Shown in pieces: positions 33,808-45,436 of a stretch of DNA of 64,000 bases. Under the pieces are notes generated by a model. It searched no databases. It saw only the letters and a program-made list of their open reading frames with translations, and was not told the origin of the DNA. This stretch comes from Enoplolaimus lenunculus (lineage: Eukaryota; Nematoda; Enoplea; Enoplida; Thoracostomopsidae): NCBI GenBank assembly GCA_030248215.1, contig JASANG010001633.1:124001-188000 (forward strand), given 5' to 3'. Position numbers and translations under genes: made by a program. Every line of letters starts with the position of its first letter. The first letter of the stretch is position 1.

Positions 33808-35264
33808 TTGATACAAAATGCATTGAGTATGTCAGCTGAAGAATGCCGTACTCTTGGATTCACGCCTGGCCTTTCATGTGGAACTTGTAAACAACTAAGC
33901 GAGTTCGATCTCGAATCTTTGAACGACAGCTGTTTGTCGTGTTGCTCATCAGAAGGCCCGGGCTCCAGTGCTGTGGTAAGATATTACAGACAGTTGCGGC
34001 ACAAACACTAGTTATATATAAATATATAATATATTACCTGTATTATATACCTGTCCCTGTGAATGATGGGAGCCTCTATGCTATACAGTTTTTGCCACTC
34101 AGCTCTGTTTGCCGCCTTTGAGCAGATTTCTTTCATTGCATGCTCTCGCCAGTTTTTGAGTGGTATGTGGCGAAAAAATGGCTCACAATCTTTTTTCGTT
34201 TGTCGTCGCAAAATTTCAAAAGCTCGGCTCATTAGGTTTTTGAACTGTCACGTGCAGTTGTGCTTCTATGTTTTAGACCAAACTGCCGTCAGCAGAAATT
34301 GAAGTATGTGGATGAAAAATAGGGCGCTATCCGCAGTTGCAAGGTATATTTGTGCTTCTGATTTGGAAACTATTTTTTATACGATGTTACTGTCCGACAA
34401 ATATCACATATATTCCACGAAGGCCAAGCACTTTCCGAAAGTATCAGGTGTCGTCTCTTGTCAAGAATTCTAATCTATGAAGTCAGCTTGGTAGCGTAAT
34501 AGCTTTGTTTTAGGCAACATTGTACCCTGTTGTAGTTTCGTATATATTGACAAATTCTGATTTTTCATATGTAAATTTTTGCGATAAATTTGCCTTAACC
34601 AGTCGTAGTGTGACTACATGTATTGAGCGAAGCTCGAACACGCGTAAGTAGTTAAGGTAATATGCCAATTAGTTATTAGCGAACTATTCATTTATTGGTT
34701 TTTGTAAACAATTTATTCAGATTCCTCGCACTCAAAACCCTTCAGTAACCCTAATAATTTGAGAAATAATTTAAAAAGCCATTATTTAGGATTATCAATT
34801 AAGTAAATACCTCAACAATTTACGACATCGCGGAAAAGCAACTTTTTCTTTTTATTAGTGGTTCTTCATTCTTATTGTATGTAAATTATAAAAGTTTTTT
34901 GACTCTATATTTAGGTTATATAATCAAACAGTTTAATTCTTCATATATAAACATTTGCGAAAAATGTTGCCTTCAAAATATACCCGCATATAAATGTTGC
35001 ACAGTACGAGAAAAGGCAGCCTTTTATTAGATTTTCACGCTTTAAACTTTAAAAATTATCACGAGTTTTTTGTTTGATATTTTAGCGTTTATCAAGGGGG
35101 GACGCATGAATGACTGGCCGAATTTGAAAGTGAAATATGTTCGTGGCGCGGATCCGTTGATTCGGCTGCTCGATGAAAACGGACAAACGGTTGAAGAACT
35201 CGCCATTGACAAATGGAACACAGATTCGATCATAGAATTTTTTGAAGAACGTTTGGCCAAGTAG
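33808..35264 (+). CDS. SELENOF: 15-kDa selenoprotein (Sec-containing), 5' exon missing
   Basis: An ER-resident thioredoxin-like protein that in other animals binds UDP-glucose:glycoprotein glucosyltransferase and helps disulfide quality control. Three exons: 33808-33975, 34277-34343, 35086-35264. All splice sites are GT-AG and the phases match (0, then 1). They encode 137 residues. First comes the Cys-rich UGGT-binding part (AEECRTLGF, CGTCKQL, DSCLSCC), then EVC-G-U-KIGRYPQLQ with a TGA codon exactly where the family carries selenocysteine, then the thioredoxin-like end with KYVRGADP and EELAIDKWNTDSI. The usual family length without the signal peptide is about 134. The first exon was not identified, and no convincing SECIS element was recognised by eye in the 3' region. 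Confidence 0.93.
34313..34315 (+). other. In-frame UGA read as selenocysteine
   Basis: The middle SELENOF exon reads GTA TGT GGA TGA AAA ATA GGG, giving V-C-G-U-K-I-G. Flanking residues match the family on both sides of the UGA, and the exon's phases (0 in, 1 out) join both neighbours only if the UGA is read through. Terminating there would lose the whole thioredoxin-like end. Confidence 0.9.
34598..34830. mobile_element. Fragment of GAGCGAAGCTCGAACAC transposon in a SELENOF intron
   Basis: Begins AACCAGTCGTAGTGTGACTA and TATTGAGCGAAGCTCGAAC, then a single copy of the block TATGCCAATTAGTTATTAGC...CCTCGCAC. The same start, followed by several tandem copies of that block, is found at 45437. 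Only the left part is present. Confidence 0.6.
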
Positions 35265-38066
35265 ATTCGGAGCGGTTGACGATGTTATTCTCAAATGAGC
35301 ATGCCTAGCATTTATCGCCAGTTTTGCGATAGGTTTTGAAATTTCTATTTTAGTGACTGTGAAAGCATTAAAATTAAAATTAGGTTCATTTTGCGATAGC
35401 TTTTTTGGTCAAAAGGTTTAGAGTTGCGATTTGTCTAGTTGCTGTAGTTCGCTAGATAGATTGATAGATAGATAAAGCAAAGAAGATGGCCTATGGAGTG
35501 TACAGACTTGGAAGGAACATTGCACCGCCATCTCTTGTTCGAAGTCTTATGCTGCAAGGCAGCTCTAAAGTTATTGTTTAGAGTCTACAAAAAGCGAATA
35601 ATTTTCCTAATATCTGGCTGACTGCGAAGCCCTATCCTGTTGAAGAACTGCCACCCAAAACACTTTCTCGTATAACCGTATGTTTCTTGTAGTACAAAAG
35701 GGAGTGACTTGCAGACTCTACTTCATTTAGCCAAAAGAAACATTCGTTTCGTACAGCCCATTTAAAATTGTGCATATGATAGTTCAGCCAACAGTGCACA
35801 CTTAGAACTCTGATACATAAACGCATACGATATTAATTCAACTTCCAAAAATAGGATGTTCATTTCTTATTGCACTGAAAGTTTAACACTAATGTTGATG
35901 CTGATAAATACTATACTCGTGTGAGAATACCATCTCGATGTCCACCAGGTGGTCTCAGAGTCAGGTGCAATTATATATGTCTAAAACTGGTTAAAGGAAA
36001 GCATTAAATTTGGTTACCTTGGGAGATGATGAAAAACATGTACTTATATAAATTTATTAATTGCAAAATTATGAAAGTTATTGGAAAGAATTTCAATGTT
36101 TTTAGTTGCATCTGACGCTGAAATGAGCTTAATGTGACGGTTTGCTGCATCGGATAGTCGCCAATTGTAGTTTAAATTTAAATCTTTGTTATTACGGGCT
36201 GTTTTATGTATCGTTCAATGCAAATATATAATATTTTGTCAAATGAGAATGAACTTACAAGTAAGTTTGGTTATAGTATAGTTCTTGTTGAGTCATAGGG
36301 TCAAAATATTGTAAAATAAGGTTTAGTAAAAAATAAATTGCGGCAAATAAAAAATGTATACAAATGTTCGTGCTTCATTTCGGTGCTCGCTGCTTTATTC
36401 ATCAATCGCAAATTGCGAAACTTTTTAGCCGGAACACCTCAGCGCCTCTAAATTTAGCAGAGTTTTTGTAACAAAGCGTCTTTGTGGGCTGCTTGAGATA
36501 CAGATCTGCTATTACTGCTGGATGATAAAGTTAGGTAAGAAAAAAAGAGTTCTTGTCTCAAAGCTTGTATTAGCATTCCGTGTTGTCGGGTTGTTTGAAT
36601 TGAAATTTAGTTTTTATTTTTGGTGTTGGTGGTAGTATGATCATATGTTGTCTCGATATCAAACAGTAGGTTGTGTGTAGATGTAGGAAGAACTGTAACG
36701 TTACGGAACTCGTAAGGTTTGAACATTACGTTCCGTATTCAATTTTGGACTATCGTTCTCGGTGTACAGTTGCAGTACACTTGACTCATTTCTTACTATT
36801 TACAACAAGAACATTCGAACTATTAATGGATGACATGTTATTGTTAGTGTTTTAGGGGTTTCTAAGCTTGGAAAAGTATTCAGTATATTAACGGTTGAAG
36901 AGAAAACATGAAGCTTCCCTATTTTGCAGCGTTGTATCATTATTAGACTGTTTTATATTGGGACAAAGTATGTATGTCTGTTGTGTATTGATTTGTTTTA
37001 AAATTATATTTTCCATTACTCAACAATTATGGATATATGTGTATTGTTTATGTTTATACTGGACGTATTTTGTGATGGTGAGTTCTTTAAACCGGAATTG
37101 GTGGAACTTACCGGATGTTTGGATACTTGCTTGCCATAATTTGTTATTGTTGGGGTTGTTGTCGTTTTGGTTTGTGTACAATTGAAACGAATGTGGTTTT
37201 GTCGTTTTGTTTACGTTTTGAAACTGGTGGCGTGTAAGTATTTAACTTTAGGCACAGCGCTTGAACTTGTGATGAGTAGTGAGGAAGGGTGTGTGCTCAG
37301 ATTTTATGGCTGTATTTAACAGGGTTGGTGATGCGTTTTTTAAGTTTTCACGGTTTGACCCGAAAATAATTCGAAATTCGATGACCTTGCCGGTGAAACA
37401 AATTACGCAGTTAAATAGTGTTTAGCTTGGTAATTTGAGCTAATATTTTGATTTGTGGCTTGTTTTTAAAAATTCCGCTTGTTTTTTAGCAAAATTGTAC
37501 CAGTAGTTAAAAGCAAACACAACGAACGATAGAATTCTGTGAAACGGAATAATTTCGCTAACAAAATTGCCGTGACCTGCGGAAGAACTTCTATAGGAGC
37601 CGGAGGCGGACCTCCTGTCATACCCTTACCTTGCTGAATGCCCGATTTTGGTGCCAAACCGTTAGAAAGATGTTTTTACTACATCTTTAGTTGTGCATCA
37701 AGACAACTGGGTTCATGTCAAGGTTTCAAACTAAAAGATTTCTTGTTTTGACGCCTTTCACTTCCGTCGCCGCTTCTATTGCTGTTTGATAATAATTTTT
37801 TCTGAATATGCATGTTTTGGCAGTAAATCAGTTATGTTTTGCATTTTAGAGCTGATATTAAAATTGGTAGTAAGTAAGGCATGAAGTTTTTAATTTTAAT
37901 GGATGCCACTACTGTAGTTACCCGAACAAGACGGAGAGACTGATATTTATTTGACCTCTGCTGGGAGTACATCTGCTCTGTTATTCGATTACCGGTAGTT
38001 AGGTAGGCTCGGGTAAGTACGAAGGTTTTTAGTTCTGAGCTCTTGCAACTGAAAAATGGGCGTTCT
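35265..38066. other. SELENOF 3' region and spacer, no gene recognised
   Basis: The first few hundred bases should hold the SELENOF 3' UTR and its SECIS element. A 6-bp hairpin TATCGC...GCGATA near 35319-35337 lacks the required A-A apical loop, and a GTGAC...AAAA...GCGATAG arrangement at about 35355-35407 pairs poorly. An AATAAA lies near 36332. The remainder is AT/GT-rich with short non-conserved frames only. A decayed CCGGAGG-type fragment is at 37553-37630 and a start of the TAGTGACCCGAATA repeat at 37913. Confidence 0.4.
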
Positions 38067-38133
38067 TACAAGGTTTCGATCTCATGACCGAGAGATTCTC
38101 AGCCCAGTGCGGTACCAACGAGCCACACCGCCT
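38067..38133 (-). repeat. tRNA-derived SINE head (A and B boxes)
   Basis: On the minus strand: GTGGCTCGTTGGTACCGC (A-box-like) followed about 40 nt later by GAGATCGAAACC (B-box-like). A weaker related piece with CCCATGACCGACATATTCTC is at about 38396-38425. It explains part of a 132-codon plus-strand frame at 38056-38454 that I reject as a gene. Confidence 0.45.
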
Positions 38134-38454
38134 CACAATCAGCTGCTGAATTTTCAAGTTTTTATGCCTTATATAAGAACGTCAACATTTTACGCTCACA
38201 TGTATCGTGGTTTAACCGATGTGCAGTATCAGCATAAGGTTTTATTTTGCCTCCATGCATTCGCATGTCATATTCCTTGGTTTTTCTACCAAGGTCGTAC
38301 CTTGACCGCCTTTTTAGGTTTCATATTGTGGCGCGGCAATTTGCCATTGCGCCTCCATCGTGGTCACCATGTGATAAGCTGGGTAAGTAGGGTATCCCAT
38401 GACCGACATATTCTCTCTCCAGCGCGTTTTGGCGACACTTTTACTGAATTCTAA

Positions 38455-38660
38455 GCATATAGTGAGTATCTATATGTGTATATATGTGTGTATATGTATA
38501 TATATGTATATATGCGAGTACATATATGTATATATAATATATACATATATATACGTATATATACACATATACACACATATATATGTGTATATATGAGTAT
38601 ATATGTATATAAATATATATTATATGTATATACGTACGTAAATATATATGCTTGTGCATA
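38455..38660. repeat. TATATG/TATACA microsatellite
   Basis: About 200 bp of alternating TATATG, TGTATA and TACATA words. All frames in both directions read I/Y/V-rich repeats and are not genes. Confidence 0.93.
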
Positions 38661-38757
38661 TGTAAACAGGAGCGCATAAAAGTGTGCACTCCGGGTATAT
38701 TTGTGTACCGGGCAACGGGAACGGCCTTTATAGTCACATGGGCCGTACCTAGGATCA

Positions 38758-39325
38758 GACTGTCTCACAACTGCCCTGCCAACTGTCACCGCTATCCCAA
38801 ACTGTACTTATAATGTCATATATTCCCACCTTTCCCCACTGCCAAAACATTCCCAACATCCCAACTCTTCCCAGTTAACCGACCAACTGTCCTATTCCTA
38901 TCTGTCCCATTGTCTGACAGTTGTTTACTACTGTCTCAACAGATCCAACAGACTACAACCAACTGTCCAATTGTCCATACTGTCCAGCTGTCCCAAACGC
39001 CCCGCTGTCCCTGCTTTCGACACTGTCCTTACTGTCCAATTGTGCCAATAGTCCAAACTGTGTCAATTGTCCCAACTGTGCACGCTGTCTCAACTGCTTC
39101 GCTGTCTCAACTTTTCCCGCGGCACCGCTAAACTTTCCCCAATGTCTAAACAGTTCCCACAGTCCTCGCTGTCCCAATTTTCACCACTCTCGTAACTATC
39201 TCCATTGTTTTAATTGTTATAACAGTCGCCAGGGTTCACACTGCCCTAACTGTTCAAACTGTTTCAATTGCTTTCGCTGACTCAACTGCCCCGCTGTCCC
39301 AACTTTCCCACTGTTCCATATGTCC
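38758..39325. repeat. Imperfect CCCAACTGTC minisatellite
   Basis: Words of the type CTGTCCCAACTGTCC recur every 8 to 12 bases over more than 500 bp with strong C/T versus A/G strand bias. The apparent cysteine-rich frames on the plus strand (NCPNC, TVSTVP) arise from the repeat. Confidence 0.85.
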
Positions 39326-39742
39326 CCACTGCCTCAATTATATTTACTTCGCGTACTCCTGGTATTTTGCTGGTTCGGAACAAATGGACGACTGTGACGA
39401 CTGTTAGCGCGACATTGACCCATGCATTTCATAATTGGTGGACTTCGAAACAATAAAGGACATAGAAGTTATGTTTCCTAGAAATGTACATAGCTAGGAG
39501 ATGATTTATTTGCATCGATTTCTTTCTTTTAACTGATTTTTACAGGTTCTAAATCCCAAAATTATAAAATTTTTAACGCTTTGGTTTAACCCTATATTAT
39601 TTTATATATTATGTTTAGATTTTTGGCACCGTTCAGCTTGGCCAATTTTTTTGTTTTTTTTGTTTACTCATGTTGTCATTTTCCATGACTTGCAAATTAT
39701 TTCGATCACAGTCTTTTTTGCGGAACTTTCGAACTGACTGTG

Positions 39743-39750
39743 TATAAATA
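39743..39750 (+). promoter_or_regulatory. Possible TATA box for the DLGAP-family gene
   Basis: TATAAATA lies 96 bp before the ATG at 39846, which would place a start site near 39775 and leave a short 5' UTR. Only the motif and its spacing support this. An alternative is that a TTTTAG at about 39763-39768 is a splice acceptor for an upstream non-coding or coding exon. Confidence 0.25.
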
Positions 39751-39845
39751 ATTCAAGTTAAATTTTAGCCTTGTGGCTTTCTTGCAATTGTGCTGGTCAG
39801 TTTAAACTTGTTTACTTAATTCTTAATATACGTAATAGGCTTAAA

Positions 39846-42800
39846 ATGCGTAGACTAAAAGACAAGTGCAATGAGCAGCCACAACAACAGCATAAAGGAA
39901 ATTATTTTGTTAGTAATTTATTGCGACGTTTTTCACCGAAACACCGGGGGAACTCAGCGACCAGACATACGGCACGCGGTATAAACCATGCTCACGATAA
40001 CTGTGACAGAATTGATTGTGCAATCGAAGTTAATGGGAGCGCATCACCGGTGATCTGCGGAGAATGTGGTCAACCAACGTCGAGTCGAAGTGCAAGAGCC
40101 CTTCCCCCGTCTGGGTTTAACTTTAAATCGCGAGGAAAGTTGCATTCAAAAAGCGAAGAAAATATTCATCGCAATCGAATTATAGCTGGAGCGAGTGGAC
40201 AACTTTTGTCACCAAGTACTGCTGTGCCATGCAACGAGTTCGCTGACCGTAAACAAATAGCTGGTAATGGATACCAGAGTCCTCCTTGTAATGGAATCAT
40301 TACGTCGTATAATAATCTGGCTACGGTAACTCAAAGGACCGTTTCAACTGACTGTAGTAACGGCTACTATGGCTGTAATTCTCCTGAAGTAGATAAGCTG
40401 CGTCCGGGCCTCAAAGAAACATCATCACCAACTCCATCACGGCCCGAAACTTTGCAACGAAGTGCAGCAAGTGAACACGATTTAAGACAACAGGCAATAT
40501 TGGATAACTCAAGTCAGCGGTTATCGTCTTGTTTAAGTCAGGACAGCATTATGCATCTCCCGACAAATTTATCTTTGCCTAACGGGCAACTTCAAACTAG
40601 GACCCCGTCGTATTTACGTATTGGTCTCGCAGTTGCTGGATATCATGAATATCGGTACAAAACGCCGACTACTCTGAGCAGAGGCACGACTCCGAGCCCT
40701 ACTGCTCGAAAGATTGAAACGAATTCTGAGCAGAGAAGCACCCATTATAATGATTCAAATATCAAAAGATACCCTATTACCGGTGTTGTGCCACAAACAG
40801 CTGGAAAATCATTAGTCGAACGGCGGCTTGAGGCATTTACTCCACCTGGCCACGCACGGGACCGCAGCTCAACTCTGCCCCCACCTAATCAGAGCCCGCC
40901 ATTGAACACCACTAATGTAAACGCGTCGTTTGTGGGGTCAAAAAATGTATGCTCCAACGAGTATATACGTCAAGATTTATGTTCCAATGGCCTGGTGCCA
41001 AGAGTTAAAGTTCAAAGTTTAGTTAAAGCCTTCGGTGACATGCAATCTACTAATGGTCAGGAAATTCCTACTAACGATATGGTTCGGTCTAAGCTGAGCC
41101 TAGGTTCGCACGAAGAGCATTCTAGAACTTTTAATTGTTCTAAAAATAACAAAACTGTTCCTAATCAAGACGGCCCCAGTTGTGTGCAACCTAAATCCAG
41201 TCAAGCTGAAGTCAGTAATGGAGAACGAACTTGCAACACAGATGTTCAGTGTTGTAACTCAGAGAATACTTCAGAGCAGATGAACGGTGAAATTGTGCCT
41301 GAAAATTCAACAAGGAAAGGTGGAGCGTTTTATCATGATTTGCTGAGCAAACAGAAAAATCAGCTGAATTCTATTTGTAGTGAGCTTTCATTGTGGCACA
41401 AAGCAGATGATATCACAGAAGAAGGTAAGAGTTGAGTTATGTGGCGGTTTAGTATCGATGTTAGATTTTCAAAAAAGCGTGGTGTGGCGAAAAGTTTGCT
41501 AATGCCGAACGAATATATAAGCTTTGAAATTAACTTAACAGTTTGTCATGATTCAAAATTAAGATATTTCTGCGTGTTGCCAGATGGTGATAGCCTGACA
41601 GGAGCTGTATATAGTCATTTTGGGATACTATACTACTTTTAAATGTAAGCGCAAATTACATATGTTTTGCGGAAAGTTATTTGTGCTGACAATTACTGTT
41701 TATTTTTTATGTTTGTGAGAATAATTATATACTTGTTTTGTCACTAAGGAAATTTCAAGATTGTTGATTATAAATATTACAAAATGAACTATTTTAAGCA
41801 AACGGCCAAATTCGTATTGTAATGGGAAAGTCACATTTACTTCTCAACAAGAAAATGACTCGATTCCATGAGCTATGCGATAAAAATTTGGTAAGTTAAA
41901 GTTCTTGCTTCAGCTGCTTTTATTACCACTGTTAACCTTGTCCTGTTGTACGTCCTTAAATTTGTTAAATGCAATCGATACGGTTTTGAAAACATAACAC
42001 TTACTGATAAAGTGGCTAATCACATTTCGAAAATAACTGACTCCAGAAATCCAGCCAATATTCTGTTTCTGTGTACGTATTTTGTGGTTTTAGGAGGGCG
42101 GTACAGGGATTGGCACTGTTCGTGATCAAGATCTCGAAGGTTACTGGGCACTAATCAAACTTGATGTTGAAGATATTTTGGACGGTTATAATGTGTTGGT
42201 AGAAGCCAAGAAAAACGCATGGCGTGGTCTCAGTTCACCTCATAAGGTAAAAGACTTTGTTAATATAATAGGTCATTATTGGTGTCTCCTGTTTGTCATG
42301 GTGGATTTTGGAACGGCAAGAGAACTGAATATATGATCATTTTATTTTAGCTCCAATATTAAACCATAATTACATCTGAAAACGAAAACTTGACAATATG
42401 AATGCCACAACAATGTATCATTTTATTTCAGCAAGATTCAAGTCAACCTACACCTGATATGTCTACAGACTTAACTCCTGTACGGAAACTGGTTTCGAAA
42501 AAGCCTGGCACAAAAGCTCGGTCTGGACAGGTACCAAAAGTAAACAAAGCTGTAAGCAATAGGGCTGCCGTAAAGCCAACTGGACAACCCGGAAGTAAAA
42601 CATCGGAAGATGAACAAAAAGCTGCAGCACGTGAACGTATTCGACAAGCGAAACTTGCAATGAAATCGAGACTTGCTGAGAATTGTAGTAGCAGTGATTG
42701 TGGGGGAACAGGGATATCTCAAGGGGTTGTGAGTAGGTCTGGTATTGGTGAAAAGGGAGGCGACGGGCAAGATGGCAGTGTGACGTGTGAGTATCGTATC

Positions 42801-42863
42801 AGTGGCAATCGCAACAGTATCGGGTATGTGATTGGTGAGAATGATTGTGCAGGGGTTAATTGA
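39846..42863 (+). CDS. DLGAP/GKAP-family scaffold protein
   Basis: Related to guanylate-kinase-associated proteins, which link PSD-95-type guanylate kinase domains to Shank proteins at synapses; the mitotic member HURP (DLGAP5) bundles spindle microtubules. Exons 39846-41424, 41799-41890, 42094-42246, 42432-42863 join in phase (1, 0, 0) to give 751 residues. Residues 1-490 are Ser/Thr/Asn-rich and low in conservation. Residues about 492-605 form the GKAP domain: GGAFYHDLLSKQKNQLNSIC, then GQIRIVMGKSHLLLNKKMTRF, then RDQDLEGYWALIKLDVEDI and KKNAWRG. A basic, helix-prone stretch follows (EDEQKAAARERIRQAKLAM). The start is the first ATG of the open frame. The last exon may instead splice out at a GTGAGT donor near 42787. 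Whether this is a DLGAP1-4 or HURP type cannot be decided here. Confidence 0.88.
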
Positions 42864-45075
42864 AAATTGTTTTAGAGTCTTTGCCTTCCACTTTTTCAAA
42901 TGTGTGTAGCGTCTATCATCCGTTGGTAATAACAAACCTTTCCTGATGCTAAGCCAAAACCTATACTTAAATTTAAGCCGAAACCTAAACCTAAGAATTC
43001 TGAACCGGGAATGTTAGCGCAGTTTCTTAAATTCTATGCCCTTGTTTTCTTAAACGAGCGCAACATCTGTCACCACCTAGCTAGTGATAGATAGTGAAAT
43101 TTATAGAACGCGAGTTTTCTGGAAGTTATTCATTTCTAGTGCAGCTATTTAAATTTCTAGATTGGTTAGTTTGATTTGGTTGAAAACCTAACACTAGTTA
43201 ATTGGTGCTAAACTCAGTTGAGAATACTAGTTTTTCACCGATTTTAAAATTTCGTCTTCAAGTTTCTTTATTTGTTGCTATTTTGTTTTCGTGTGTCTTA
43301 TAGCATGATGATCTATGTAGACACTACTTCCAGTACGCATTTTGTGCAATATTTGTTTGCCGACAAGTTTAGCATTATCATACGTGTATGTATGTATGTA
43401 TGTATATGTTGTGTTTTTGGATCGTAGTCAGATTTAAGTTGTTAAGTTATACCGTTAGTTGCTGAGAAAATTGTAGTTTTTGTAGATGAAGGTTTAAAAA
43501 AATTTTGGTTTCATGGGGTGGGGTTTTATAACCTAGTATCCGCGTTGGCCAGGAAGGTTCATATTTGCTGCCACTCCATAAAAAGTCCAGCATACAACAA
43601 GCAATGCTAAAATAGCATGGGCTTAAGGTCAGGATTATTTGCACTACGTACGCCGCATGAAGAATAACGTTGCGCGTTCTGATGCTTAGCTTCGCTGAGT
43701 GTGCTCCCACAGGATAAGGTTAGGTTTTCAAAATTTTTCGCACCTACTGCATCAGTATGAGGCGGCTTCAAACCGAAATGGGCACGACAACCAACTGACA
43801 GTTTGAAACTGCAAAATTTTTCCACATTTGAAAAAAATTTTGTAACTTAAACTGAAAAGAAAATACGTTCTTAGATTAAAATCAAATTAGAATTATGTTA
43901 GTCAAGGTTGTTTATTCACTGGAATGCAATTCAAACGCATCATCACATGGGAATGTGTAGCATTTGTACGCCGAAGCACATCTCATGCGCTGTTGTTAAT
44001 GATTTTCAAAGTGAAACGTTGTTGCGAATTGCAAATCTGGAATAAAATTTTGTAAATTCATTAATTTTATGAGTTCTGGTACACTTTTTCCTACGACAAA
44101 TTTTCAAAGCGTAAGCTAAATTTTAAGCATAAGCCGAATTTTAATTCTAATTTTACGTTTTCGGTTATGGCCGAAATTTGACAATTTCGAAAAATGTTGG
44201 TAAAAACTGTTCAAAGGTCTTGTTTTATTTTCTGTTGTCTTTGTTTATTGAATTGATCGCACAGTACAACAAGAATTACTTTTTAGATTATAAGACATTT
44301 TGAGAGACCTTTTCAGAACGATTTTTGACCTTGAAAACAATTGTAAATTTATGTCGTAGTTTTTGGGCAATATTTTTATTTTTAGAAATTGTCTTTTTGC
44401 GTCTTATTTTGAGTATAAAATGGTCAGAATTTCGTTTGATATTTTTGTTTCCGAAACAGAATGTGTCTGCTGTAGCGCTGTTTCGCTGTGTCTTTCCATT
44501 TGAAATCGTGTGCAGTAACATGATTGCATATCGCTGATAAGGTATTATGTAATTGTATATATACATACGTATATAATATGTATGCATTAAATATATCTAA
44601 AACACGTGTATATAGAGTATAATATATACACGTATATGTGTATATGTATGCAATGGTGGGTCCAAAAAATTGCTGATGGGGGATGGGCCGCGAGATATCG
44701 AAGCGAGAAGCCAAACGCAATTTTAGTGCTAAATTTTGACACATTTTGTGGTCATCCCTGTTGGGGGGGCCTTGGCTTACGTCGCCTTATTTCTGTTGTA
44801 TGTATTATGGTATTCATGGTGGGCCATGATATACGACTTACATATACACGACGTTTTCGTGTGTTGCATGATTTGATAAAAAAATTGGTTGAAAATATTA
44901 TTTTTAACGTTGACAAATATTTCAAACGTGTGTAATTTTGCGTAAAATCACTAAAAATATTCGTGAATTTATATCAGCGGCACAGAGGCAAAGTGTGTGT
45001 GTGCTTTTTTGCTAGGCGGCGTGTTTTTGGAATTTTAATCTAGGGGTTGTGTTTGTAGGACGTCATAGGAAATAA
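42864..45075. other. Spacer downstream of the DLGAP gene
   Basis: Scattered CCTAAACC hexamer remnants at 42940-43000, a short GTATGTAT run at 43386-43410 and TATATAC-rich sequence at 44550-44650. From about 44655 a GGGTCCAAAAAATTGCTGA segment with AAGCCAAACGCAATTTTAGTG resembles diverged pieces near 490 and 2290. No coding exon was recognised. Confidence 0.4.
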
Positions 45076-45436
45076 TGGCTGAGTTTCGGAAATCTTACTT
45101 AAGTATGACTCGGTACTTAATTCGTAACTGAGCAATTACTTAACCATTTTCTCGTTTTTAAATAGTGGTTAAGCAAGTACTTAATCACTGATTACATTTC
45201 ATATATTATATACATATTAGCAGTTCGGGCATATTAATTTTGGTCAGGTGGAAATTGTAGACTCAGTAGGGATGTGCCGATGCCAAAAATTTTGCCAATA
45301 CCGATTGTTATTTTTAAATTTTGCGGACGCCGAACCGATGCCGATACCGTTACCAACCTTAGTACACGTCGCTTTTGAAACAGATAGGATACTACATTAC
45401 ATCATTTTATGAAGATTTAAACCCTTACCATTATAA

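Noticed and set aside
34008-34232. Minus-strand frame of 74 codons with FFRHIPLKNWREHAMKEIC
   Set aside because: Looks faintly like the end of a LINE-type reverse transcriptase, but too short and lies in a SELENOF intron opposite the gene; no second supporting motif.
35355-35407. SECIS candidate GTGAC...AAAA...GCGATAG
   Set aside because: The quartet-like ends and AAAA are present but helix 2 pairs at only about half its positions; not strong enough to call.
38056-38454. 132-codon plus-strand frame
   Set aside because: Contains tRNA-derived SINE sequence and runs into a TATATG microsatellite; no known domain.
42471-42935. 154-codon minus-strand frame opposite the last DLGAP exon
   Set aside because: Shadow of the plus-strand coding exon; no features of its own.
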